DNA from: CAZGAQ01 sp964523405
Lineage (GTDB): Bacteria; Planctomycetota; Phycisphaerae; UBA1845; Fen-1342
DNA length: 64,000 bases
Direction of reading: 5' to 3'
Assembly (NCBI GenBank): GCA_964523405.1
Contig: CAZGAQ010000004.1
Coordinates: 124,001-188,000 of the forward strand
The notes below the pieces were generated by a model. The model made no database searches, was not told the origin of the DNA, and saw only the letters and a list, made by a program, of their open reading frames with translations. Shown here one piece after another: positions 16,907 through 26,902 of the stretch. The stretch's first letter is position 1; every line of letters begins with the position of its first letter. The translations under genes were made by a program, and so were the position numbers.

Positions 16907-18979
16907 TCACGTTGCCTCCGGGGCAAAGACGTTGCGGCCGCGCAGCGATTTGGGCATGGGCACGTCGAACTGCGACAGGATCGTCGGTGCGAGGTCGATC
17001 AGTGTCGGAGCGGCTGCGGTGATCGGCTTGTTGGCGAACAGCACGCCGGGCAGCTCCTCGGTCGCCACGCAATGATCCGCGCACCACGCCAGCTTGTTAT
17101 CGCTGAAGACCTCGTCCGTGATGATCCCGAGCGTGCTGTCCCAGCCGCAGCGCCAGCCGCGGCGATAACCCAGAATCAGGTCCGGCGCGCCCGCCATCAG
17201 GGGACCGTGATAGACCTCGTCCGCGCGGTACACGGCCGCCAGCGCCGGCTCGCCATTCTCCGGGTCGCGCACCGCGAGCAGCTTGGTCCGCAGTTCATTC
17301 AGCAGGGCGTCGCGTTCGGCGGGTGTGACAATGCCGTGGCGTTCGCGGCCCTGGAGATTCAGGTACAAACCGTTGATGCCCAGCCCGTACGCCCGCGTCT
17401 GCGACCAGTCGACCGTGCGGCCGCCGAGCAGCGCTTCGCAATCGCGCGGGCCGAGATAGCCGTTGTCGCGCAGCCACGTGTTGACGCTGAACTGGCGGCG
17501 AAAGTTGCAGAAGCCGTGATCGGAGAGGACCAGAATCGTCGCCTGCTCGCCGTAGCGCCGCACCACCGCGCCGACGACGTCGTCCATGCGAGCGTATAGG
17601 TCCTCGAGCACGCCCATGTACTTGCGCGCGTCCGCGGCGGAACGCGTCGGGTGCGACTCGTCGCCATCCCACCAGAACATGTGCGACTGCAGGTCGGTGC
17701 TGGAGAAATAGAAGAACAGCAGGCCGTCGTCGTAGTGCTCCAGGGCGTAATTCAGCAGGTTCATCCGCTCGGTGAGCACCGCCTCGGCCTGGTGGCGATA
17801 TTCCTCGTCCGTGAACACGCCGTGCGTGAGGGCCTTGTGATCTTCCTGGAAGCCGATCGTCGCGAACGGGCCCAGTTCGTCCGCAATGCGGGCGGCGAAA
17901 TCGGCCGGTTCCGAGACCCGCTGCTCGCCCGGGGCCGCGGGATCGATATTCAGCGGCGAGACGTACAGCCGGAAGTGTGGCCGGACTTCCTGCAGGTAGA
18001 AGCGGCACAGGCCGGAGACGTGTTCATCGGGCAGGAACGACGGCATCTGCAGCGGAAACGAGACGCGTCGCCAGTCGCTCCATTCGCCCGCTTTCAGCAC
18101 GATCGTCTGCGCGTCAATCTCGATGCGGGCGAGGGCGTCGGTCGGGTGGCGGTATATCTGGAACGGCAACTCGCTCGCGACGGGTTGCTTGAGCAGCGTG
18201 TTGAGCGGACCAATCAGCTTGGCGCTGGCGACGTTTTCCCGGAAGACCAGCGGGATTTCGAGGCCGCCGCCGCGTTCGCGCTGCTGGCGGAAGCGGGTCG
18301 AGAAGACCTGATGCGTGCCGTAGGAACCGAGCAGGTCGGGGGTACCCATGCCGGCGAGGCACACGTGTTGGCCGTGCGTGGAGGGGCTGGGCGGGTAGTT
18401 GGACGGCAGATCGTAGAAGCACGACGGCACGCCGGCGGCGTCGAGATACTCCCAGAACGGCGTGCCGGAGCGTTTGAGTTGCGTGTGAGCCGTGGCGTGG
18501 TTGAAAGGCCAGAAGCCCAGCGGCAGCTTGTGTGCGCCGACATCCCAGCCTTCGCTTGTACCGACGGTCTCCGAGGCACCGAAGTACAGGGCCTCCTCGA
18601 AGGGCTTTTCCGGATGGCGGTGGATGAAGTCGAAGATGCCGTGCACGCCCGCGTCGGCACCGGTAATGAAGCTCGCCCAGGCCACCGGGCTCTGCGGCGG
18701 GATGCTGCTGCCCAGCGGGCGATAGCCGCCAGCGTCGCGCAGCCTGGCCAGGTTCGGCAGCTTGCCCGCACCCATGAGGCGTTCACACAGGCGCGGATCG
18801 AAGCCGTCGAGGCCCAGTACGATCACGCGCCGATCGCTCGCGGCGCTGCGGCGTTTGCGGTTGAGGCCCCCGTGGACCTTGCCCCGACAGCCGCCCTGCA
18901 GGCACAGTACGCTGGCGAGGCCGGTGGCGCCGGCCACCTGAATGAACCGGCGGCGTGTCAGCGAGGGTCTGCGTCCCAT
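16907..18979 (-). CDS. Tat-exported alkaline-phosphatase-superfamily lipoprotein (type I phosphodiesterase/nucleotide pyrophosphatase)
   Basis: The protein has 690 residues. The N-terminus has a twin-arginine motif (TRRRFIQV, residues 8-15) and a lipobox-like LQGGC with Cys31, so it is probably exported folded and lipid-anchored. The enzyme part opens with VIVLGLDGFDP, where Asp58 would bind metal. It continues with QSPVAWASFITGAD, where Ser97 is the probable nucleophile, then LFFYFSSTDLQSHMFWWD and ILVLSDHGFC with metal-binding Asp and His. Members hydrolyse phosphodiesters, phosphomonoesters or pyrophosphates; the substrate is unknown. At 690 residues it is longer than its relative at 47852. 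The start follows a GGAGCCC site. The gene is divergent from the ThuA gene at 19178. Confidence 0.85.
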   Translation of the reverse strand: MGRRPSLTRRRFIQVAGATGLASVLCLQGGCRGKVHGGLNRKRRSAASDRRVIVLGLDGFDPRLCERLMGAGKLPNLARLRDAGGYRPLGSSIPPQSPVAWASFITGADAGVHGIFDFIHRHPEKPFEEALYFGASETVGTSEGWDVGAHKLPLGFWPFNHATAHTQLKRSGTPFWEYLDAAGVPSCFYDLPSNYPPSPSTHGQHVCLAGMGTPDLLGSYGTHQVFSTRFRQQRERGGGLEIPLVFRENVASAKLIGPLNTLLKQPVASELPFQIYRHPTDALARIEIDAQTIVLKAGEWSDWRRVSFPLQMPSFLPDEHVSGLCRFYLQEVRPHFRLYVSPLNIDPAAPGEQRVSEPADFAARIADELGPFATIGFQEDHKALTHGVFTDEEYRHQAEAVLTERMNLLNYALEHYDDGLLFFYFSSTDLQSHMFWWDGDESHPTRSAADARKYMGVLEDLYARMDDVVGAVVRRYGEQATILVLSDHGFCNFRRQFSVNTWLRDNGYLGPRDCEALLGGRTVDWSQTRAYGLGINGLYLNLQGRERHGIVTPAERDALLNELRTKLLAVRDPENGEPALAAVYRADEVYHGPLMAGAPDLILGYRRGWRCGWDSTLGIITDEVFSDNKLAWCADHCVATEELPGVLFANKPITAAAPTLIDLAPTILSQFDVPMPKSLRGRNVFAPEAT

Positions 18980-19177
18980 GGGCTCCAGCCTTCATCGGGG
19001 CGCACTTCGGCGCGCGCCCGCACGCACAGTGTACCAGTTCCTGTGAGATGATAGGTGCGGAGGGGCCGAGCGGTTGCGGCAATGTGCAATGTCCCCCAGT
19101 CGCGGTATGATCGGACCCTGCAAAACGGTCCCCGGGCGGCCCGAATGCCCCGGAAAACCCTCCTACGGAGTTGTGCC

Positions 19178-20626
19178 ATGCGAAGCCGCGGAACCCTGTC
19201 CCTGTCGCTGCTGCCCCTGCTCGCCCTGCTGGCCGGTCCCGCCCGCGCCGCGGACGCCGTCCCGGCCGAGGAACTCGAGAAGGTGAAGGCCGCGGCGCCG
19301 GACAAGGCCCCGGTGCAGCCGGCCAAGCCGCGGAAGGTGCTGGTGTATACCGCGTGCAAGGGTTTCGTACACGACGCGATTCCGATCGGGACGGCCGCGC
19401 TGCGGGTTCTCGGCGAGAAGACCGGAGCGTTCACGATCGAAGAGGCCGCGGAGCCGAGCGCGCTGCAGGCGGACAACCTGAAGAAGTTCGACGCGGTGGT
19501 GTTCAACAACACGACGGGCGAGCTGTTCGAAGATGAAGCGCTCAAAGCCGGATTGCTCGACTTCGTGCGCGGCGGCAGGGGCATCATCGGCATCCACGCC
19601 GCGACGGACTGCTTCTACAAGTGGGCGGAGTTTGGCGAGCTGATGGGCGGCTACTTCGACGGGCATCCGTGGAACGAGACGGTCGCGGTCAAGCTCGACG
19701 ACGCCAAGAGCCCGCTGAACGCGGCGTTTGACGGTAAGGGCTTCGAGATCGCCGACGAGATCTACCAGTTCAAGGAGCCCTACTCGCGCGACCGGCTGCA
19801 CGTGCTGCTGAGCCTCGACACCGGCAAGACGAACATGAAGAAGGATGGCGTGAAGCGCACCGACGGCGACTTCGCGGTGAGCTGGGTGCGGACGTACGGC
19901 AAGGGGCGGCTGTTCTATTGCTCGCTCGGGCATCGCCACGACATCTTCTGGACACCCGCGGTGCTGCGGCACTACCTCGCGGGAATTCTGTACGCGACGG
20001 GCGACCTGGCGGCCGACGCGACGCCGAGCCATCAGCTTGAGCAGGACGGTTGGGCGAGACTGTGCAACGGGAAGGACCTGTCGGGCTGGATCGCGAAGCC
20101 GGGGAGCTGGGTGGTGGAGAATGGGGAGCTGCTGCGCAAGGCGGGCGGCAGCTACATCTGGACGGAGCAGGTCTACCGCGACTTCGTGCTGGAATGCGAC
20201 TTCAAGCTCGACAAGGAAAGCAACAGCGGTATCTTCTTCCGCACGACGAACATCGACGACCCGGTGCAGACGGGCATCGAGATGCAGGTCTACGACACGG
20301 CCGGCAAGACGCCGCCCGCGAAAAACGACTGTGGGGCGATTTACGACTGTGTAGCGCCGACAAAGAACACGGTGAAGCCGCCGGGCGAGTGGAACCACGT
20401 GGTGCTGTCGGTGCGGGGCAACTCGATCAAGGTCGTGCTCAATGACGAGCCGATCGTCGACATGGACTTGGCGAAGTGGACCGAGCCGGGTAAGAACCCG
20501 GACGGCACGACGAACAAGTTCAAGACGGCGTACAAGGACATGGTGCAGCCGGGGCGGATCGGCTTCCAGGATCACGAGAAGCCGGTGTGGTATCGGAATA
20601 TCCGGATTCAGCGGCTGGACGACTAG
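19178..20626 (+). CDS. Secreted ThuA-domain and DUF1080 fusion protein
   Basis: The protein has 482 residues. A Sec signal peptide ends at GPARAADA (about residue 24), and the ATG at 19178 follows GGAG. Residues of about 45-255 form a ThuA-type glutamine-amidotransferase-like domain: KVLVYTACKGFVHDAIPIG, GRGIIGIHAATDCFYKW, GRLFYCSLGH. From about 290 on there is a DUF1080 (3-keto-disaccharide hydrolase, concanavalin-like) domain: WARLCNGKDLSGW, DFVLECDFKLDKESNSGIFF, EWNHVVLSVRGN. Both domains are often found alone or fused in planctomycetes and Bacteroidota, where they take part in 3-keto-sugar catabolism. A role in periplasmic breakdown of oxidised sugars is therefore plausible. Confidence 0.88.
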   Translation: MRSRGTLSLSLLPLLALLAGPARAADAVPAEELEKVKAAAPDKAPVQPAKPRKVLVYTACKGFVHDAIPIGTAALRVLGEKTGAFTIEEAAEPSALQADNLKKFDAVVFNNTTGELFEDEALKAGLLDFVRGGRGIIGIHAATDCFYKWAEFGELMGGYFDGHPWNETVAVKLDDAKSPLNAAFDGKGFEIADEIYQFKEPYSRDRLHVLLSLDTGKTNMKKDGVKRTDGDFAVSWVRTYGKGRLFYCSLGHRHDIFWTPAVLRHYLAGILYATGDLAADATPSHQLEQDGWARLCNGKDLSGWIAKPGSWVVENGELLRKAGGSYIWTEQVYRDFVLECDFKLDKESNSGIFFRTTNIDDPVQTGIEMQVYDTAGKTPPAKNDCGAIYDCVAPTKNTVKPPGEWNHVVLSVRGNSIKVVLNDEPIVDMDLAKWTEPGKNPDGTTNKFKTAYKDMVQPGRIGFQDHEKPVWYRNIRIQRLDD

Positions 20627-20651
20627 TCGGACGGCTATCTCGGGACGCGGT

Positions 20652-21890
20652 CTAGCGCGTGGACATCTCGGTGAAGGCCGCCTTGCGGGCTTCGCGCAGG
20701 CGCTGCGCTTCCTCGCGGGCGCGGGCATTCATGCCGCGGTCGCCATGCGTCGGGAAGAGTGACTCGTACGAAAACAGCCCATAGTCCCCGCCCCAGGCCA
20801 GGCAACGCCGCAACTGCTCGGCCGTCTGACTGGTACTCTTGTGCATGTACAGGCCGATGCCCGGAACGATGCGCCGCCCGGGCGCCAGGCGACGATAGGC
20901 GGTCACATCCGTCTCGAACTCGCTGCCCTTCTCGGTGTACACCATCGGCATCAGGGCATCCACGCTGCCTGCGCGGAGCCATACAACACTGTTCTGCAGG
21001 AAGTCCTTGTAGCCCGCCAGCGGATCATGCCACACGGCCGCCGTCAGGCTGGCCCCCGGGCGCCGCCGCTGGAGCATCTGGCGGATGTCGACCACGATGC
21101 GCGTCAGCTGATTCGCGCGCCAGTGATTCCAGCTCTCGGGGTCGTCATCGGGCGTCCGGCCGGTGTCGTGGCGATATAGCGCCAATGTGCGGTTGTCGCG
21201 CGGGAAGTTCTGCTTCGCCTTGGTCAGTCCGTCCCAGGCATAGCGCACATAGTCCAAGTGCAGGCCATCCACGTCGTAGCGTGACGCGATCTCCTCGGCC
21301 ACACTGACGATGTGCCGCCGCACCTCCGGGAGGCAGGGGTTCAAAATGACGTAGTTCTCGCCGAGCGGCTGGCGCCGGCCGGAGGCGTCCTGGATGAACC
21401 AGTCCGGATGCGCGTGATAAAGTTGCTCCGGGTTGGGCGGGGGGGTCTTGCCGTGCCAACCAGGCATGACGTTGAACCAGGCCTCGATGCGCAGGCCGCG
21501 CTTGTGGGCCTCTTCGATCGCCAGGGCCAGGGGGTCGAAGCCGGGATCGCGGAAATCGAACTCGCGACCCCAGGGCTCGATGTTGGACGGGTACGTGACG
21601 GTGCCCGCGCCGCGCACCTGCCAAAGCACGGTGTTACAGCCGCTGGCCGCACAGTTCTCGATGATGGCACGAACATCGTCGGCATAGCGGTAGTGAAAGC
21701 GCGCCACCCACATGGCCCGGATGACCTTGGGCAACGGGCGCGGCCCTGAGCGGGCGACGCGCCGCATGGGCCCGGTGGTCGCCTGCGGACCGGTTCCAGC
21801 GCCGGACCGGCAACCTACGAGCACACCTGCGGCGCCAGCCACCAAGGCGATTCCTGTCAGCGTGGATACGAAGCGGCAGCGAGTATTCAT
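20652..21890 (-). CDS. GHL10/DUF187-type glycosyl hydrolase-like lipoprotein
   Basis: The protein has 412 residues, starting at MNTRCRFVS. A signal with lipobox (GVLVGC) suggests a lipoprotein. The rest is a TIM-barrel of the GHL10 (DUF187, YngK-like) type: NTVLWQVRGAGTVTYPSN, HKRGLRIEAWFNVMPGW, ILNPCLPEVRRHIVSVAEEI, YDVDGLHLDYVRYAWDG and VDALMPMVYT. These proteins are related to GH10/GH13 hydrolases and are thought to act on cell-wall or polysaccharide material; activity is unproven. It ends 25 bases from the convergent ThuA-DUF1080 gene. It starts 40 bases after recG ends on the same strand, so the two may be co-transcribed. Confidence 0.85.
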   Translation of the reverse strand: MNTRCRFVSTLTGIALVAGAAGVLVGCRSGAGTGPQATTGPMRRVARSGPRPLPKVIRAMWVARFHYRYADDVRAIIENCAASGCNTVLWQVRGAGTVTYPSNIEPWGREFDFRDPGFDPLALAIEEAHKRGLRIEAWFNVMPGWHGKTPPPNPEQLYHAHPDWFIQDASGRRQPLGENYVILNPCLPEVRRHIVSVAEEIASRYDVDGLHLDYVRYAWDGLTKAKQNFPRDNRTLALYRHDTGRTPDDDPESWNHWRANQLTRIVVDIRQMLQRRRPGASLTAAVWHDPLAGYKDFLQNSVVWLRAGSVDALMPMVYTEKGSEFETDVTAYRRLAPGRRIVPGIGLYMHKSTSQTAEQLRRCLAWGGDYGLFSYESLFPTHGDRGMNARAREEAQRLREARKAAFTEMSTR

Positions 21891-21930
21891 GGTCGCTTCG
21901 GTACCCGCAAACACGGCGGGCGTCAAACGG

Positions 21931-24105
21931 TCAGGCCGCATCAATCAGGGCGAGTTTCGCACCGAACATCTTGCGCAAGGACGGAAGCAGGGCAACGTGC
22001 TCGGGGCGGGCGAGAGTGGGGTCGGTGCGAACAATTTCGAACGCGTCCGCACGGGCTTTCTCCAGCAAGCCAAAGTCATCGGCAATGTTGGCCACGTGCA
22101 GCTCGGGCAGGCCATGCTGCTTGGTGCCAAAGAGCTGCCCCGGACCACGCAACCGCAGGTCCGCCTCCGCGATCCGGAAGCCGTCCGTCGTTTCGGCCAT
22201 GACTTGCATGCGCTCTGCAGCCTTGCCGGTGCGGTCGTGGGCGATGAACACGCACAGACTGTCCTTCGCGCCGCGCCCGATGCGCCCACGCAGCTGATGC
22301 AGCTGCGACAGGCCATAGCGCTCGGCGTGGTCCACGACCATGATGGTCGCATTGGGGACATCAACGCCGACCTCAACGACGGTAGTCGCAACAACGGCCC
22401 GCAGCTTGCCCGCCGCGAAGGCGGCCACAACCGCCTGCTTCTCCGCGTTGGGCAGGGCACCGTGCAGCAGACCCACATCGAGTCCCGCCCACGGCCCGCC
22501 GGTGAGCCGGTCGTACGCGTCCTGCACGGACGTCAACTCGGCCTGGCCGCGGCCGGGGCCGATCGCGTCGTCGTCATGGAGGACATAGGCCCCTTCCTCG
22601 CGCTCCGCCGCCACGACCGGCTTGCGCTTGCTCTTGCCGCGGCGGGCGGTCGCGTCGCCACCGATGATGGGGCACACGACATACGCCTGCTCGCCGGCCT
22701 CCAGGCGCTGGCGCACGTAGTTCATTACGGTGTCCCACTGCGCCAGCGTGACGATCTTGGTGATGATGCGGCCGCGACCCGGCGGGGACTGGCGGATGAT
22801 GGACACGTCGAGGTCACCGAAGACGGTCAGGGCCAGGGTGCGCGGGATCGGCGTGGCCGTCATGACGAGGTAGTGCGGGAGCGGGCCCTTGGTGCGGAAC
22901 GTGTGCCGCTGGAGCACGCCAAACTTGTGCTGCTCGTCGACGATGACGAGGGCGAGTTGGTCGAATGCGACATCCTTCTGAATGAGGGCCTGCGTGCCGA
23001 CGACCAGGTCGACCTCACCACGCTCGATCGCCGCCAGCACGTCTGCCCGCTGCGCCTTGCTCATGCCGCCGCGCAGCAGGACGTAGCGCACGCGGCTGTC
23101 GGCCAGGTATTGCTCGATATTGCGGAAGTGCTGGGCGGCGAGGATTTCGGTCGGCGCCATGATTGCGGCCTGCTTGCCGTGGGCGATGGCCACGAGGCAC
23201 GCGTACAGCGCGACGACGGTCTTGCCGCTGCCCACGTCGCCCTGCAGCAGGCGCGTCATCGGGCGGCCGCTCTGCAGGTCGCGGACGATCTCGCGCAGGG
23301 CGTCGTTCTGGGCGGCGGTCAGCTGGAACGGGAAACGGGCGCGGATGCGGCGGTCGATCTCCGGCGTATCCTGCAGCTTGACGCCAGCCTGGAACGTGCC
23401 GCGCTTGTGGCGCCGCAGTCCCAGCGCGAGCTCCATCAGGAACAGCTCTTCGTACGCCAGCCGCGCGCGAGCCCGCTCGAGCTCCTGGTCGCTCGTCGGC
23501 ATGTGCATCTGCCGGACGGCGTGCGGGCGCGTCGGGAAACCATGCTTTTTCAGGAGTACATCCGAGAGGAACTCATCGATTGGCAATTGCCCTGCCGAGA
23601 GCACGTTGAGAACGGTACGGCGGATCAGGGCGGATTTGACCTGCGCGTTCCCGCGGTAGACCCCGACGCGGCGCGGCCCGTGCTGGGCACTCATCAGGAC
23701 CGCATTGGGTTCGAAGACTTGCACGCGCGGCTGCACCAACTCGGGCAGATCGTTGAAGAGCTGCACCTTGCCGCTGGCGATCACGGTCGCGCCGCGGAAG
23801 AGGCCCTGGCCGCCGTACGGTTGGTTGAACCAGCGCAGCGTGACGGTGCCGGTGCCATCGTCGAGCTCGGCGCGGAGGGACGGGCGGCGGCCCCCCACGT
23901 GGATGACCTCGCCACGGACGGTGGCGGTCATGCCGGGTTCAAGGTCGGCAATGTCAACTTCGCCGCTGTCGAACTCGTGCCGAAAGGGGAAATACGCGAG
24001 CAGCTCGCCAACGGTGTGCAGGCCGAGGCTCGCCAGCCATTGGGCGCGCTGCGGCCCGACACCTTTGATGTACTGAAGCTGGCTGTCGCTGCGCAGCGCG
24101 GGCAT
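21931..24105 (-). CDS. recG: ATP-dependent DNA helicase RecG
   Basis: The protein has 724 residues, near the family norm of about 690. RecG is a superfamily 2 motor that regresses stalled forks and migrates branched DNA. An N-terminal OB-fold wedge domain (about residues 55-140) precedes the motor. Walker A is GDVGSGKT at 289-296 and the DExH box is DEQH at 390-393. Motif III is VMTATPIPRTLAL and later motifs include DHAERYGLSQLHQLRGRIGR. MPALRSDSQLQYIKGVGPQRA is taken as the start because it carries the N-terminal helix-hairpin (KGVGP) seen in RecG proteins; the open frame runs further upstream as low-complexity sequence. A GHL10 lipoprotein gene follows. Confidence 0.95.
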   Translation of the reverse strand: MPALRSDSQLQYIKGVGPQRAQWLASLGLHTVGELLAYFPFRHEFDSGEVDIADLEPGMTATVRGEVIHVGGRRPSLRAELDDGTGTVTLRWFNQPYGGQGLFRGATVIASGKVQLFNDLPELVQPRVQVFEPNAVLMSAQHGPRRVGVYRGNAQVKSALIRRTVLNVLSAGQLPIDEFLSDVLLKKHGFPTRPHAVRQMHMPTSDQELERARARLAYEELFLMELALGLRRHKRGTFQAGVKLQDTPEIDRRIRARFPFQLTAAQNDALREIVRDLQSGRPMTRLLQGDVGSGKTVVALYACLVAIAHGKQAAIMAPTEILAAQHFRNIEQYLADSRVRYVLLRGGMSKAQRADVLAAIERGEVDLVVGTQALIQKDVAFDQLALVIVDEQHKFGVLQRHTFRTKGPLPHYLVMTATPIPRTLALTVFGDLDVSIIRQSPPGRGRIITKIVTLAQWDTVMNYVRQRLEAGEQAYVVCPIIGGDATARRGKSKRKPVVAAEREEGAYVLHDDDAIGPGRGQAELTSVQDAYDRLTGGPWAGLDVGLLHGALPNAEKQAVVAAFAAGKLRAVVATTVVEVGVDVPNATIMVVDHAERYGLSQLHQLRGRIGRGAKDSLCVFIAHDRTGKAAERMQVMAETTDGFRIAEADLRLRGPGQLFGTKQHGLPELHVANIADDFGLLEKARADAFEIVRTDPTLARPEHVALLPSLRKMFGAKLALIDAA

Positions 24106-24223
24106 ATGGGGCACCCTTGCAGGACGAGGACATGATAATCCGCCGCAATGGCGCGCGGAAATCCCGCCGCGCCGGCGCGCGCGGGAGGAATCGATGGGTC
24201 GTCCTAACGCGACCCCCGCCCCA

Positions 24224-24246
24224 CCCTCCCCCGGACAGGGGGAGGG
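24224..24246. repeat. GC-rich 9-bp stem hairpin
   Basis: CCCTCCCCC at 24224-24232 and GGGGGAGGG at 24238-24246 flank a GGACA loop. It lies in the 286-bp gap between the LysM lipoprotein gene and recG, which holds no supported gene. There is no T run, so it is listed as a repeat-like hairpin rather than a terminator. Confidence 0.5.
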
Positions 24247-24391
24247 GTTGAGACCAGCACCCCGTCGCGACTCTCCGACGCCACCACGGTTTGTCGCTCG
24301 GACTGCGCCACCATCAAGTGTTGGGGCGCTAACTCCGCGCCGCACCGGGCCCTGGCCGCGTTTGAGCAGCCGCGTGTTCGCAGCCGGCGAG

Positions 24392-24799
24392 CTACGGGAT
24401 CGTCAGCTTGGCGCCGATGGGCAACTTCTTCGGGTCCTTGATGACGCCCCGATTGGCGTCGTAAATCCGCCGCCACTTGGCGCCGTCACCGTACACTTCG
24501 CGCGCGATGCCCATCAGCGTATCGCCCTTCTTCACAACGTACGTCTTGCTCGCCGCCGGCGCTTCGCGGACCGGGGCCGGCTTGGCGACCCTTTCCGGCG
24601 CCACGGGCTTCGCAGCCGGACGGGCCGTCGTCGTGGGCGGACCAAACGGATCCAGCTCCGGCGCCGGCGCCTGCTCCATCCCCGTCAGCGGCTGGTTCGG
24701 CTCCTCGACACGCACGCCGGGACCTTCCTGCTGCTTCTGCTCGCAGGCAGTCAGGCTCAAAGCCAGAACTCCCATCAGAACCAGTGTCAAACGCCTCAT
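24392..24799 (-). CDS. LysM-domain lipoprotein
   Basis: The protein has 135 residues. The start MRRLTLVL at 24799 is preceded by AAAGGAG at a six-base spacing; an ATG two codons earlier touches that site and is unlikely. A lipoprotein signal ends at LSLTAC with Cys19. A Pro/Ala-rich linker follows. The C-terminus is one LysM domain (TYVVKKGDTLMGIAREVYGD, then WRRIYDANRGVIKDPKKL), which binds peptidoglycan or related glycans. It would sit in the envelope attached to a membrane. No catalytic domain is present. Confidence 0.9.
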   Translation of the reverse strand: MRRLTLVLMGVLALSLTACEQKQQEGPGVRVEEPNQPLTGMEQAPAPELDPFGPPTTTARPAAKPVAPERVAKPAPVREAPAASKTYVVKKGDTLMGIAREVYGDGAKWRRIYDANRGVIKDPKKLPIGAKLTIP

Positions 24800-25009
24800 T
24801 GGCATCTCCTTTGAGTACGGATTCAGACCGTGCCGTCGCGCATCAAACCCGAACCGGGCCGCGTTGTAAAGCACCCGCCCGGTGGGGCAGGCCGGGCACG
24901 TGCAGCGCGCCGGCGGGCGGGAACACTCCGTGCCCCTCTCCGGGCCACCTTCCGGGGAAGACCACGGCGCTTCTTGCGCGGCCGACGGGTCCGCACCGGC
25001 GGGAGACGC

Positions 25010-26833
25010 CTACCGTGCGAGCGGGGTTTCCACAGTCAATGTCCCGCCCGGTTCAATTCGCACGGTGACGGCCCCGACGTCGTCCGTCGCCAGCACGCGC
25101 GCGCCCGGCCCCAAGGTCTCCCGGACAACCGCCAGCAACTTCGGACGCGGCGTCCGCGTGGAAACGAGCACACACTGCGGCGCGACAGCCGCCAGGAAAT
25201 CCGCCGTCGCTCCCGGAATCACCGAACCGTGATGCGGGGCCACCAGCACGTCCGCGTGCACGCGCAGCCGGCCGGCGCGGTCGGCCTCCACCAGACCTTC
25301 CAGGGCCGCCCGCTCGATGTCGCCCGTCAGCAAGACCGACCGCCCCTCTGCCGCGACACGCACCACGAGCGAATGGTCGTTGGCCCGCACCAGACCCGCC
25401 ACATCCGCCGGAGGCCAAAGCACTTCCAGCAAGGCCCCACCCACTTCGATCCGGTCGCCAGCCACAAGTGCCCGCGGCGGCGGCACGGCGCCCGGGCACG
25501 CGGCGCGCAGTTCGGACAGGGCGGCGTTGTCGTCCGGCCGGGCGAAGACGGGGTTGGTATACCAGCGCGCCTGGGGGTGAGACCGCAGGAGCCCCGGCAG
25601 CCCGCTGTAGTGGTCCGTGTTGCCGTGCGAGATCAGGACGTCTTGCACGCGCCCCACATCCAACGCCCGGAGCGCGACGGCGACGATCTCGCCGACGTCG
25701 GCGTTCAGATCGGTGCCCGCGTCGAGGATGGCGGCCGCGCCGCTCGGAGTCGTCAACACCACCGCGGCACCGTTGCCGACGGCCAGCACGTGCAGTGTGT
25801 AGCCTGAGCCGCGCGCGGGCGGACGCAGCAGTCCCCAGGCCAGCCAGAGAATCGCCACGGCGCCGAGAATCGCGCCGTAGCGGACCAGGGGCAGCTCCCG
25901 CCAGCGGCGCAGGCGCGCGCGTCGCTCCGGGGTGCGCGCGGACACGTCGCGCGGCGGAGGTCGCAGGCGCCAGGCGATGCCCCCCAGCAGCGCCACGTAA
26001 CTCGCGAGCACGAGCCACAGCGGCGGCGGATGAACCTCGACCAGCGCGGCAGGCAGGTATGCGAACAGGCGGACGCTGCAGAGCAACAAGCCGGTGGCGG
26101 CGTGCAGCAGCGTGCTCGTCACGGCACCGACGGGCGGCGCGATGAGGTTCAGCAGGGCGGTGACGAAGCTCAGGACGGTGATGAAGGTGACGAGCGGAGT
26201 CAGGACAAGCGAGCCGAGCCAACCCCACGGCGCCAGGCGCCCGAAGTGCCACCAGACGAGCGGCAGCGAAATCAGCCACGCGGCCAGGCAGGCGAGCGTC
26301 AAGGCGACGGCTCCGCGTGCCAGGGCGAGGCGGACGAGAGCCCACGGCGTGCCGGCTTCGTGCGGCGTCTCGTCGTCGTCCGTGCGGCCCAGCAGGTCGC
26401 GCAGGTCGCGCGGCACGATGGTGAGCAGGCACAGCACTTGTAGGAACGAGAGCTGAAAGCCGGCGCGGAACAGTTCGTTGGGATTGCACAGCAGGACCAC
26501 GGCGGCCGCGAGGGCGAGCCAGTTGAGCAGGGCCAACGGGCGGCGGGCGAGGGCGGCGAGGCAGACGAGGGCGCCGGCGACGGTGGCGCGGAGGACGGGG
26601 GCGTTCATCTCCGTGACGAGAGCGAAGAGGATGATGCACGCCAGGGCGCCGAGCGAGGCGACGACGCGTCCCTGGCGCAGGATGCGGCGCAGCGTCCACC
26701 AGGCGCTGACGGCGAGGAGGTTGACGTTGAAGCCACTGACGGCGAGGAAGTGCATACCGCCGGCGCGGAGAAAGGCGTCGTTGATCTGCTGGTCGGCCGC
26801 ACTGCGCTGACCGAGGACCATCGTGTCGAGCAA
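25010..26833 (-). pseudogene. comEC: ComEC/Rec2 C-terminal fragment (channel and metallo-beta-lactamase domains)
   Basis: This is the second part of a comEC gene broken by a TAG at 26903-26905. From its first in-frame ATG it would give 607 residues; the 23 codons between the TAG and this ATG continue the same frame. It holds the Competence membrane domain (GMHFLAVSGFNVNLLAVS, matching the family HLLAxSGLHV signature) with about seven helices. It also has the C-terminal metallo-beta-lactamase-like domain with VLISHGNTDHYSG. In intact form ComEC carries single-stranded DNA across the inner membrane during natural transformation. Whether this part is translated is unknown. Confidence 0.85.
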
Positions 26834-26902
26834 GCGCGTGCAGGAGTCGCTCTCGTAGTCGGCGTAGGGCTCGAAGAGCAGGCCGCGGGCGCGGGTGCGT
26901 AA

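Noticed and set aside
21712..24135. An 807-residue frame opposite recG
   Set aside because: Low-complexity Arg/Ala/Leu shadow; RecG motifs are on the minus strand.
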